Assembly (NCBI GenBank): GCA_020637515.1
Contig: JACKKG010000001.1
Location: 953,501 to 1,017,500 of the forward strand
DNA length: 64,000 nucleotides
Reading direction: 5' to 3'
Source: Rhodobacter sp.
Lineage (GTDB): Bacteria; Pseudomonadota; Alphaproteobacteria; Rhodobacterales; Rhodobacteraceae
In this document: one piece after another, positions 9,137-15,974 of the stretch
Layout of the letters: each line of letters opens with the position of its first letter
How positions within the stretch are numbered: the stretch's first letter is position 1
Translations under genes and position numbers: made by a program
The notes under the pieces: generated by a model
What the model was told of the DNA's origin: nothing
Seen by the model: the letters and a program-made list of their open reading frames with translations, nothing else
Databases searched by the model: none

Positions 9137-9166
9137 CCCCGAGGATATTTCCGGCACAAAGAAGGG
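9137..9166 (-). repeat. 30-bp conserved 3' motif, copy 1 (downstream of xth)
   Basis: This 30-bp segment is identical, in opposite orientation, to 13091-13120. Read on the minus strand it begins CCCTTCTTTGTGCC and ends ATATCCTCGGGG, starting 11 nt after the xth stop codon. The other copy starts 12 nt after an unrelated stop codon in the same sense. It is not itself a hairpin. Confidence 0.85.
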
Positions 9167-9177
9167 GCGGGTTCGGG

Positions 9178-9966
9178 TCAGAGGTCGAACTGCGCCAACA
9201 CGGGGGCGTGGTCCGAGGGTTGGTCCCAGCCGCGGGCGGCGCGCAGGATGCGCGAGGCGTGCGCCGCGTTGGCGATGTCGGGGCTGGCCCAGATGTGATC
9301 CAGGCGGCGGCCCTTGTCGGCGGTGTCCCAGTCCTTTGCGCGGTAGGACCACCAAGAATACAGGAGCCCGTCAGGAATGTCCTGGCGGGTCACGTCGACC
9401 CAGCCCGCGGCGGTGCGGGTGTCCTCGAACAAGGCGACCTCGACCGGGGTGTGGCTGACGACCTTGAGAAGGGCCTTGTGGTTCCAGACGTCATCCGCGC
9501 GCGGGGCGATGTTCAGGTCGCCCACCAGGATCGCCTTTTCCGGTCGGTCGGCGCGGAAGCGATCGCGCATCTCGGCCATGAAATCCAGCTTGTGGCCGAA
9601 TTTCTCGTTCGCCTCGCGGTCGGGGATGTCGCCGCCGGCGGGCACATAGCAATTGTGGATCGTCACCCCATTGTCCAGCGTGGCCGCGACATGGCGCGCG
9701 TCGCCCTTGCCGACCCAGTCGATATGGCCCGCGTCCCTGAGCGGCAGGCGCGACAGGATGGCGACGCCGTTGTAGCCCTTTTGCCCGCGCGCGACCATGT
9801 GGCCGTAGCCAAGCGCGGCGAAATCCCCGAGCGGGATCTGATCCACCGGGCTCTTGCATTCCTGAAGGCAGAGCACGTCGGGCGCCTGTTCGGACAGGAA
9901 TTTTTGAACCAGCGGGCTACGCAAGCGGACGGAATTGATGTTCCAGGTGGCGAGGGTGAAGGGCAT
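9178..9966 (-). CDS. xth: exodeoxyribonuclease III (AP endonuclease)
   Basis: Base-excision repair enzyme that cuts DNA at abasic sites and degrades 3' ends. The 262-residue protein has the endonuclease/exonuclease/phosphatase fold with WNINSVR near the N terminus, LCLQECK (metal-binding Glu), YNGVAILSR, GDLNIAP and the C-terminal LDHIWAS and SDHAPV catalytic motifs, all intact. AGGAGA precedes the ATG. It is convergent with the polyamine operon; the 91-bp gap holds a terminator and the 30-bp repeat. Confidence 0.95.
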   Translation of the reverse strand: MPFTLATWNINSVRLRSPLVQKFLSEQAPDVLCLQECKSPVDQIPLGDFAALGYGHMVARGQKGYNGVAILSRLPLRDAGHIDWVGKGDARHVAATLDNGVTIHNCYVPAGGDIPDREANEKFGHKLDFMAEMRDRFRADRPEKAILVGDLNIAPRADDVWNHKALLKVVSHTPVEVALFEDTRTAAGWVDVTRQDIPDGLLYSWWSYRAKDWDTADKGRRLDHIWASPDIANAAHASRILRAARGWDQPSDHAPVLAQFDL

Positions 9967-10044
9967 GGCGGGATCTCCTGACGCCGCAAAGACCTACACG
10001 CCGCCGACCTGTTTAGAAACCCGTTTCCTGCGCCCGAGGTGACC

Positions 10045-10488
10045 ATGCGCCCGATCCTGCCGTTGCTCGTATTCCTGATGCTTGCCCCTGCCGCCCGCGC
10101 CGAGGGGGTTCTTCTGACCCGCGCCGGCCGGACCGAGACCCTGCGCGTCGCCCCGCAGACGCTGGGCAACCGATCGTCGTGGGATGGCGACCCGGCGTCG
10201 CTGACCTTCGCCTTTGACGCGACGGGGCGCGACGGGGTCTACGGGCTGACCGTGTCGCTGAGCGGCGGGCGCGCGACCTCGGTGATCCTGTGGCTGCCCG
10301 AGGGTCGCTATCTGGCCATGGAGGCGCTGGAGACCCGGCTGTCGCCGGTGCAGATTGACGGCCCTGCGCTGCACGTTGCCGGACACACCGTCGCGCGCGA
10401 TGACGCCTTGCGGCTGGAATTCGACCTGGTGCTGCCGACGATTGATTTTGCGCCCACCCCGGGCCCCGGGCCCGACCCGCAGGACTGA
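10045..10488 (+). CDS. exported protein of unknown function
   Basis: I do not recognise a family. The 147-residue product has a clear Sec signal peptide (PILPLLVFLMLAPAARA, cleavage near residue 19), then a mature part rich in beta-type segments, with no cysteines and an acidic Pro/Gly tail (PGPGPDPQD). It is presumably periplasmic. The ATG at 10045 is preferred; a GTG two codons earlier is possible. It is divergent from xth, with 78 nt between starts. Its stop codon abuts the seven-A run that forms the poly-U end of the small RNA on the opposite strand. Confidence 0.7.
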   Translation: MRPILPLLVFLMLAPAARAEGVLLTRAGRTETLRVAPQTLGNRSSWDGDPASLTFAFDATGRDGVYGLTVSLSGGRATSVILWLPEGRYLAMEALETRLSPVQIDGPALHVAGHTVARDDALRLEFDLVLPTIDFAPTPGPGPDPQD

Positions 10489-10586
10489 AAAAAAGGCCGG
10501 GCGCGAAGCCCGGCCAAGTCCAACAGGGAGGAAGCGTGTCATGACCCCGACACGCGAGGGGAGGGACAGTGAGAAACGATTCTCAC
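10488..10586 (-). ncRNA. predicted trans-acting small RNA with CCUCCC anti-Shine-Dalgarno motif
   Basis: On the minus strand a ~99-nt transcript would fold into three perfect hairpins. They are GUGAGAA/UUCUCAC (10569-10586), GCGUGUC/GACACGC (10534-10555), and a terminator GGCCGGGC-UUCGC-GCCCGGCC (10495-10515) followed by seven U (10494-10488). Between the second hairpin and the terminator is UUCCUCCCUGUU (10533-10522), complementary to ribosome binding sites; a second pyrimidine run, CCCUCCCC, lies after the first hairpin. This is the layout of the alphaproteobacterial alpha-r14 / suhB-type small RNAs. It lies 3' of the response regulator gene on the same strand, so it could be independent or processed from that mRNA. 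Confidence 0.78.
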
Positions 10587-10590
10587 AAAA

Positions 10591-10619
10591 CAGATAAGAA
10601 CTGGTAAACGCGGCAACAA
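10591..10619 (-). promoter_or_regulatory. candidate promoter of the small RNA
   Basis: TTGTTG (10619-10614) and TATCTG (10596-10591) are separated by 17 nt on the minus strand. They would place the start at about 10586-10583, the base of the first hairpin. Confidence 0.5.
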
Positions 10620-10630
10620 TAGGGCGCGCG

Positions 10631-10645
10631 GTGAAACAGTTTCAC
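10631..10645. repeat. palindrome GTGAAAC-A-GTTTCAC at the end of the response regulator gene
   Basis: This 15-bp perfect palindrome contains the response regulator stop codon and lies just upstream of the small RNA promoter candidate. It could be a regulator site or an mRNA-stabilising hairpin. Confidence 0.45.
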
Positions 10646-11328
10646 GGCACCAGCCGGTAGCCGCCCGGTTCCGTCACCAGAAGCCGCGCGTTCGAGGGGT
10701 CGGGCTCGATCTTCTGGCGCAGGCGGTAGATGTGCGTTTCCAGCGTGTGGGTCGTCACGCCCGCGTTGTAGCCCCAGACCTCGTGCAGCAGGACCTCGCG
10801 CGGGGCCAGGCCATCGGGCGCGCGATAGAGGAACTTCAGGATGTTCGTCTCTTTCTCGGTCAGGCGGATCTTGCGCTCGCGCGGGTCGACCAGCATCTTC
10901 TGCGCGGGCTTGAACTGATAGTCGCCCAACTGGAACACGGCATTTTCGGATTGTTCGTGCTGGCGCAACTGGGCGCGGATGCGGGCCAGCAGCACCGGGA
11001 ACTTGAACGGCTTGGTGATGTAGTCGTTCGCGCCCGAATCCAGGCCCAGGATCATGTCGGCGTCGGTATCCTGGCCGGTCAGCATCAGGATCGGGCACTT
11101 CACGCCCGATTTCCGCATCCGTTTGCACAGCTCGCGGCCGTCGGTGTCGGGCAGGCCGACGTCCAGGATGACCAGGTCGTATTGCTCCTCGCGCACGCGG
11201 TCCATCGCGGCCGCGCCGTCGCCGGCTTCGAAGGTGTCGAAATCCTCGGTCGCCACCAGTTGCTCGGCCAGGGCCTCGCGCAGGTCCTCGTCGTCATCGA
11301 CCAGCAGAATCTTGTTCAGTTTCGACAT
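10642..11328 (-). CDS. OmpR/PhoB family response regulator (CenR-like)
   Basis: Two-component DNA-binding regulator of 228 residues. The receiver domain (about 5-120) has the acidic cluster DDDED at 11-15, phospho-acceptor Asp56 in VILDVGLP, the switch Thr in LMLTGQD and the conserved Lys in YITKPF. A winged-helix output domain follows (about 130-227) with THTLETHIYRLRQKIE as recognition helix. The opening LLVDDDEDLREALAEQL resembles CenR envelope regulators of Caulobacter and Rhodobacter, but that ortholog call is not certain. No histidine kinase is adjacent. It diverges from ribA and is followed on the same strand by the small RNA. Confidence 0.88.
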   Translation of the reverse strand: MSKLNKILLVDDDEDLREALAEQLVATEDFDTFEAGDGAAAMDRVREEQYDLVILDVGLPDTDGRELCKRMRKSGVKCPILMLTGQDTDADMILGLDSGANDYITKPFKFPVLLARIRAQLRQHEQSENAVFQLGDYQFKPAQKMLVDPRERKIRLTEKETNILKFLYRAPDGLAPREVLLHEVWGYNAGVTTHTLETHIYRLRQKIEPDPSNARLLVTEPGGYRLVP

Positions 11329-11498
11329 GTCGGCGTCCTCGCACTCGGGCTTGTTCTGCGTCCAAGGTGTTGCGGCGGCGCGAAAGGTTCAAGAAACGGC
11401 GGAAAATCTCACGCGGACGTGTCGGGGGCGTGGGGAATGTTTCAATTTCGCCCGGGGTATCTTACATCCGGGGCGGAAATGTTTCAGCATGTTGGCCC

Positions 11499-12578
11499 AT
11501 GTCGCTGTCGCCCAGTCCCCTCGAACGCCTGAATCGCGCCCGCGCGGACTTGCGCATCGGCTTGCCGGTGGTGCTGACCGCGGGCGCCCAGTCCGCCCTT
11601 GTCGCCGCCGCCGAGACCCTGGATGCGGACCGGCTGGCGACGATGCGCACGCTTGGGGCGCCGGTCCTGGCGATCACGGCGCATCGGGCGCAGACCCTCA
11701 AGGCGCGTGCCTACGACGGCGATCTGGCCCGGATACGGCTGCCCACCGAGGCCGATATCGCCTGGGTCGAGGCCCTGGCAGACCCCGCCGACGACCTGAC
11801 GCATCCCATGAAGGGCCCGCTGACCTCGGAACGCGACGGCGCCGCCGATCTGCACCGCGCGGCGATTCGCCTGGTGAAGTCGGCGCAGCTCCTGCCCGCC
11901 GCGCTGGTGGTCCAGACCGCCAAAGCTCCGGCCCTCGCCGCGTCGCACGGGCTGACGTCCCTGTCGGCCCAGGACACGCACAGCCCGCAAACGCGGCTCT
12001 CGTCGGTGATTGCGGCGCGGTTGCCAATGCGGCTGGCGGGCGCGGGACGGCTGCATGTTTTCCGCCCCGAGGACGGCGGCATCGAACATTACGCGATCGA
12101 GGTCGGCCGCCCGATGCGCGATGCGCCGGTGCTGGCCCGGCTGCATTCGGCCTGTTTCACCGGCGATGTTCTGGGATCGCTGAAATGCGACTGCGGTCCG
12201 CAGCTTCACGCCGCTCTGGTGGCCATGCATCAGGCCGGATCTGGCGTTCTGCTCTATCTGAACCAGGAGGGGCGCGGCATCGGCCTGGCCAACAAGATGC
12301 GCGCCTATTCGCTTCAGGATCAGGGGTTCGACACGGTCGAAGCCAACCACAGGCTGGGGTTCGAGGACGACGAACGCGATTTCCGTCTGGGGGCCGAACT
12401 GCTGCGCAAGCTGGGGTTCGGGGCGGTGCGGTTGCTGACCAACAATCCGCGCAAGGTCGCGATGCTGGAAAAGGGTGGCATCGCGGTGACCGAGCGGGTG
12501 CCGCTCAAGGTCGGTGAAACCGCCGAGAACGCGGCCTATCTGGCGACCAAGGCGGCGAAATCGGGGCATCTGTTGTGA
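11499..12578 (+). CDS. ribA: GTP cyclohydrolase II with degenerate RibB-like N-terminal domain
   Basis: First committed enzyme of riboflavin synthesis, converting GTP to the diaminopyrimidine precursor. The C-terminal half (about residues 165-359) is a complete RibA domain. It has zinc ligands in LHSACFTGDVLGSLKCDCG, catalytic NQEGRGIGLANK, and the LLTNNPRKV segment. The N-terminal ~160 residues (ERLNRARADLRIGLPVVLT...) line up in position with the RibB (DHBP synthase) domain of RibBA proteins. They lack its acidic DDEDRENEGD active-site block, so that activity is probably lost. The start at 11499 was chosen because the homologous region begins there. Its stop overlaps the following YkuD gene (GTGA). 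Confidence 0.9.
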   Translation: MSLSPSPLERLNRARADLRIGLPVVLTAGAQSALVAAAETLDADRLATMRTLGAPVLAITAHRAQTLKARAYDGDLARIRLPTEADIAWVEALADPADDLTHPMKGPLTSERDGAADLHRAAIRLVKSAQLLPAALVVQTAKAPALAASHGLTSLSAQDTHSPQTRLSSVIAARLPMRLAGAGRLHVFRPEDGGIEHYAIEVGRPMRDAPVLARLHSACFTGDVLGSLKCDCGPQLHAALVAMHQAGSGVLLYLNQEGRGIGLANKMRAYSLQDQGFDTVEANHRLGFEDDERDFRLGAELLRKLGFGAVRLLTNNPRKVAMLEKGGIAVTERVPLKVGETAENAAYLATKAAKSGHLL

Positions 12579-13078
12579 GCCCGGGCGACCTGGTGCTGAC
12601 GCCCACGGGGCTGCGCTTCCTGGGGCGCCGCTTTCCCTGCTCCATCGGCCGCGGCGGCGTTACCTTGCAAAAGCGCGAAGGCGACGGCGCCACCCCCGCG
12701 GGCGATCACCGGATCACCGGGATGCTCTACCGCCCCGACCGGCTGCCGGCGCGGGTGCTGCCGGGCTGGGCCCGCCCGATCGGCCTGCGCGACCTGTGGT
12801 GCGATGACCCCGCGCATCCGGCCTACAACCGCCCCGCGCGCGCGCCCCTCGCCGCCAGTCACGAGGTCCTGCGCCGCGCCGACCCGCTCTATGACCTGAT
12901 CCTGCTGACCGACTGGAACGCCGCGCCCCCGCAGCCGGGCCGGGGTTCGGCGATCTTTCTGCATCGCTGGCGTCGGACCGGGTATCCGACGGCGGGCTGC
13001 ATCGCCTTTGCCGCCGCAGATCTTCTGTGGATCGCCCGCCGCATCGCCCCGGGCGCGGGACTTTTCGTCCGGGGCTAG
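12575..13078 (+). CDS. L,D-transpeptidase (YkuD) family protein
   Basis: Members form or edit 3-3 peptidoglycan cross-links or attach proteins to the wall. The 167-residue protein has the YkuD active-site signature FLHRWRRTGYPTAGCIAF with His130 and nucleophile Cys142. The serine/threonine-His-Gly step of the classic SHGC signature is replaced here by PTAGC, as in the short YkuD subgroup. No signal peptide is visible, so it may be cytoplasmic or exported in an atypical way. The GTG start overlaps the ribA stop by 4 nt, which implies translational coupling. The 30-bp repeat begins 12 nt after its stop. Confidence 0.82.
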   Translation: MSPGDLVLTPTGLRFLGRRFPCSIGRGGVTLQKREGDGATPAGDHRITGMLYRPDRLPARVLPGWARPIGLRDLWCDDPAHPAYNRPARAPLAASHEVLRRADPLYDLILLTDWNAAPPQPGRGSAIFLHRWRRTGYPTAGCIAFAAADLLWIARRIAPGAGLFVRG

Positions 13079-13090
13079 CGCGTGCTGTTG

Positions 13091-13120
13091 CCCTTCTTTG
13101 TGCCGGAAATATCCTCGGGG
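13091..13120 (+). repeat. 30-bp conserved 3' motif, copy 2 (downstream of the YkuD gene)
   Basis: This is the exact reverse complement of 9137-9166. It begins 12 nt after the YkuD stop codon, on the coding sense, and is followed within 5 nt by two strong hairpins. Confidence 0.85.
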
Positions 13121-13124
13121 GTAT

Positions 13125-13179
13125 CCAAAGGGGGTGGAAAACCCCCTTTGGCGGGGGGTGCGGGGGGCTGGCCCCCCGC
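13125..13179. terminator. two-hairpin 3' module at the YkuD/tyrB convergent junction
   Basis: Hairpin 1 is CCAAAGGGGG (13125-13134) with CCCCCTTTGG (13142-13151). Hairpin 2 is GCGGGGGGC (13160-13168) with GCCCCCCGC (13171-13179). They lie between convergent genes and probably end both transcripts. The same arrangement is found after kynU at 34554-34610. Confidence 0.7.
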
Positions 13180-13182
13180 TGC

Positions 13183-14361
13183 CTACAGCACCGCGGCGAT
13201 GGCTTTCGCGACCTGCGGGATGCTCTCGTCCGTCAGCCCGGCCATGTTCAGCCGTCCGCCGCCGACGACATAGACGCCGAACTCCTCGCGCAGGCGCAGG
13301 ATCTGTTCGTCCGTCCCCCCAAGAACCGAGAACATCCCCCGCTGGTCGGCCAGGAATCCGAACCGGTCCGATCCGCAAGCGTCGCGCAGCGCCCGCGCCA
13401 GGGACCGGCGCAGCCCATTCATCCGGTCGCGCATCGCCGTCAGCTCGTCGCTCCATTCGGCGCGCATCGCCGCGTCGCCCAGGATCTCGGTCACCACCCG
13501 CGCGCCATGGTCCGGCGGAAAGCTGATGGTCTGACGGTTCAGGGTTTCCAGCGTGCCTTGCACCAATGCCCGTTCGTCTTCGGGGCATTGCACCAGGCAG
13601 ACGCCGGTCCGCTCGCGGTAGAGCCCGAAATTCTTCGAGGCCGAGGCAACGACGATCAGCCGCTCGACCCGCCCTGCCAGCAGCCGCACACCGGCCGCGT
13701 CCTTGTCCAGTCCGTCGCCAAAGCCCTGATAGGCGAAATCGACAAAGGGGATCAGCCCGCGCGCGTTGCAGAACGCGGCCACCTGCGCCCAGTCGTCGGC
13801 GTTCAGATCGGCGCCGGTGGGGTTGTGGCAACAGCCGTGAAGGATCACCACATCCCCCGCCCTGGCGCTTTCAAGGTCCTGCCACATCGCCTCTCGCGCC
13901 ACCGCGCCGGTCTCGGCGTCGTAATAGCGATAGGGTTTCCATTGCAGCCCGGCGGCCTTGGTCAGCGCCATGTGGTTCGGCCAGGTCGGCGCGGAAATCC
14001 ACACCGTCGCACCCGGATTGGCCGCATGGACCAGATCGAGCCCCAGCTTCACGCCCCCCGTGCCCCCGGTCGAGGTCGTCCCGGCCAGCCGCGCGGGATC
14101 GGCCGCGTCGCCCAGCACCAGCCCGGCCATCGCCTGGCGGAACGCCGGATCGCCGGAAAGCGTGGTGTAGCTCTTGGTGTCCTGCTCGTTCACCAGTTTC
14201 TGTTCCGCCGTCTTGACGGCGCGCATCACCGGGGTCCGGCCCTGGGGGTCCTTGTAGACACCCAGCCCCAGGTCCACCTTGGCGCTGCGCGGGTCCTCGC
14301 GGAACAGCGTCATGACCTTCAGGATCGGGTCGGCGGTGGGGGCGGGGAGAACCTTGAACAT
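13183..14361 (-). CDS. aromatic amino acid aminotransferase (class I, TyrB/AspC type)
   Basis: PLP-dependent transaminase moving amino groups between aspartate, tyrosine or phenylalanine and 2-oxoglutarate. The 392-residue protein has the class I subgroup features DLGLGVYKD, STGGTGG, WISAPTWPNH, HGCCHNPTG, VDFAYQGFGDG and the PLP lysine in VVASASKNFGLYRERTG. It belongs to the AspC/TyrB branch (fold I gamma), and specificity cannot be read from sequence. It ends the sseA-GNAT-aminotransferase operon, 22 nt after the GNAT gene, and its stop lies 4 nt from the G6C...GC6 hairpin. Confidence 0.9.
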   Translation of the reverse strand: MFKVLPAPTADPILKVMTLFREDPRSAKVDLGLGVYKDPQGRTPVMRAVKTAEQKLVNEQDTKSYTTLSGDPAFRQAMAGLVLGDAADPARLAGTTSTGGTGGVKLGLDLVHAANPGATVWISAPTWPNHMALTKAAGLQWKPYRYYDAETGAVAREAMWQDLESARAGDVVILHGCCHNPTGADLNADDWAQVAAFCNARGLIPFVDFAYQGFGDGLDKDAAGVRLLAGRVERLIVVASASKNFGLYRERTGVCLVQCPEDERALVQGTLETLNRQTISFPPDHGARVVTEILGDAAMRAEWSDELTAMRDRMNGLRRSLARALRDACGSDRFGFLADQRGMFSVLGGTDEQILRLREEFGVYVVGGGRLNMAGLTDESIPQVAKAIAAVL

Positions 14362-14383
14362 GGCGCGTTCCTAATGCAGGGGC

Positions 14384-14950
14384 CTAGAGCAGGGGTTGCA
14401 GAAAGGTCTGGTCGCGGGTCAGCACGCGGCTGCGGACCTCGGTGCGGGCGGGCGTGAAACCCATGCGCTGGTATTGCGCCAAGGCGCGGGGGTGGTCCAG
14501 CGTGCAGGTGTTGACGGTCATCAAATGCGTGCCGGGGCGGTCCCACCCGGTCAGGATCGCGGTCTTCAGCAGGAAGCTGCCCAGCCCCTGACCGACGGCC
14601 TCGGGCACCAGGCCGAAATAGGCCAGGTCACAGGTTCCGGCCTGGCGCCAGTCCAGCAGGAAGAACCCCTGCGGCCACCCTTTGCCCATCAGCGTGTAAA
14701 GCGCGACATCGGCGTGCTGCACCCAGTCGCGCACGGCCTCGGTCGGTTCGGCGTGCATGTCGGTCCAGGCGTAATCGCGCCCCACCGCGTCATAGAGCGC
14801 CAGAAACCACCAGGCGGGCGGGTCCTCGGCGCGGATCAGCGCGTGGTCGTGCCCGATGGGCTGGGCCGGCCAGCCATAGGACGGGCGGCGGTCCATCTCC
14901 AGCCAGGTGACGCGATAATCGACGGTTTCGCCGGCCTTGCGGGCGATCAT
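14384..14950 (-). CDS. GNAT family N-acetyltransferase
   Basis: Predicted acetyl-CoA-dependent acyltransferase, 188 residues. The GNAT fold is seen in the C-terminal half: a beta strand CDLAYFGLVPEAVGQGLGSFLL carrying the acetyl-CoA pyrophosphate loop (VGQGLG), followed by helix and strand to LAQYQRMGFTPARTEVR, the typical GNAT end. The N-terminal ~80 residues are specific to a subfamily I cannot name. Substrate is unknown. It starts 1 nt after the sseA stop and is therefore translationally coupled to sulfurtransferase expression. Confidence 0.85.
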   Translation of the reverse strand: MIARKAGETVDYRVTWLEMDRRPSYGWPAQPIGHDHALIRAEDPPAWWFLALYDAVGRDYAWTDMHAEPTEAVRDWVQHADVALYTLMGKGWPQGFFLLDWRQAGTCDLAYFGLVPEAVGQGLGSFLLKTAILTGWDRPGTHLMTVNTCTLDHPRALAQYQRMGFTPARTEVRSRVLTRDQTFLQPLL

Positions 14951-14951
14951 G

Positions 14952-15803
14952 TCAGCCTTTCTCGACCTTCAGATCGGGATACATGCCCCATTCCGACCAC
15001 GAGCCATCATAGAGCGCGTGGTTCCGGTGGCCGACGATCTCCAGCGCCAGGCTGATGACCGCGGCGGTCACGCCCGACCCGCACGAGGTGATGACCGGGC
15101 GGTTCAGATCGACACCCGCCGCCACCAGCGCGGCGCGCAGCGCATCGGGGTCCTTCATCGTGCCATCGGCGTTCTGCAAGTTGGCGAAGGGCAGGCTCAA
15201 CGAGCCGGGGATGTGCCCCGCGCGCAGTCCGGGGCGCGGTTCCTCGACCTCGCCACGGAAACGCTCGGCGCTGCGGGCATCGACAATCTGCCAATCCCCC
15301 AGCTTCGAGGCCGAGGCCACCTGGCTCACGTCCTTCACCAGATGCGCCTGGCGCTGCACGGTGATGTGGCGGTCGCGCACCATGGGGGGCAGGTCCTCGA
15401 TCTCGCGGCCCTCGGCCTTCCACTTGGGCAGGCCGCCGTCCAGCACCGCGACATCCATCTTGCCCATCAGCCGAAAGGTCCACCAGACGCGCGGCGCCGA
15501 CCAGACGCCCTTGGTGTCATAGACCACCACCTGGTGCCCGTCGCCCACGCCCAGCGCCCGCATCCGGCTGACGAACTTCTCGGGCGGGGGGGCCATGTGC
15601 GGCAGGGCCGACCGCTGGTCGCTGATCTCGTCGATGTCGAAGAACCGCGCGCCGGGGATATGTTCGTCCCGATACTCGGCCCTGGCGTCGCGCCCGGTGG
15701 CCGGCATGTGCCACGAGGCATCGAGAATGCGCAGGTCCGGGTCGCCCATATGGGCGGCCAGCCAGTCGGTGGACACAAGCGTGCGGGGATCGTCGGTCGC
15801 CAT
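14952..15803 (-). CDS. sseA: 3-mercaptopyruvate sulfurtransferase
   Basis: Two-domain rhodanese-type enzyme moving sulfur from 3-mercaptopyruvate to thiols or cyanide. The 283-residue protein has an inactive N-terminal rhodanese domain and a C-terminal one with the active loop CGSGVTA, the form expected for mercaptopyruvate rather than thiosulfate. The conserved LVSTDWLAAH near the start and GSWSEWG near the end fit. The ATG at 15803 has AAGGAAGAG upstream; an ATG ten codons earlier has none. It heads the sseA-GNAT-aminotransferase operon. The pairing with an aromatic/cysteine-capable transaminase would suit cysteine breakdown through mercaptopyruvate. Confidence 0.93.
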   Translation of the reverse strand: MATDDPRTLVSTDWLAAHMGDPDLRILDASWHMPATGRDARAEYRDEHIPGARFFDIDEISDQRSALPHMAPPPEKFVSRMRALGVGDGHQVVVYDTKGVWSAPRVWWTFRLMGKMDVAVLDGGLPKWKAEGREIEDLPPMVRDRHITVQRQAHLVKDVSQVASASKLGDWQIVDARSAERFRGEVEEPRPGLRAGHIPGSLSLPFANLQNADGTMKDPDALRAALVAAGVDLNRPVITSCGSGVTAAVISLALEIVGHRNHALYDGSWSEWGMYPDLKVEKG

Positions 15804-15974
15804 GCGGTCTCTTCCTTGCCTGAGGTCCTCCATGGGATACCGTCAGCCGGACGGGTCAGGCAAGGGCAGAAGCGCCCGTTCCGGCGCCTGCGTGGCCGCC
15901 CGGTGACGCCCGGGGTGCAGCCGGGCGCGCAACGGATGCTGGCGCTGCGGGGCGGGCCGCGCTAAATCCGCCTC

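Noticed and set aside
10541..10597. An 18-codon plus-strand ORF preceded by GGGAGGA
   Set aside because: The apparent ribosome site is the complement of the small RNA's UUCCUCCC motif, and the ORF runs through the RNA hairpins; the small RNA explains the sequence better.
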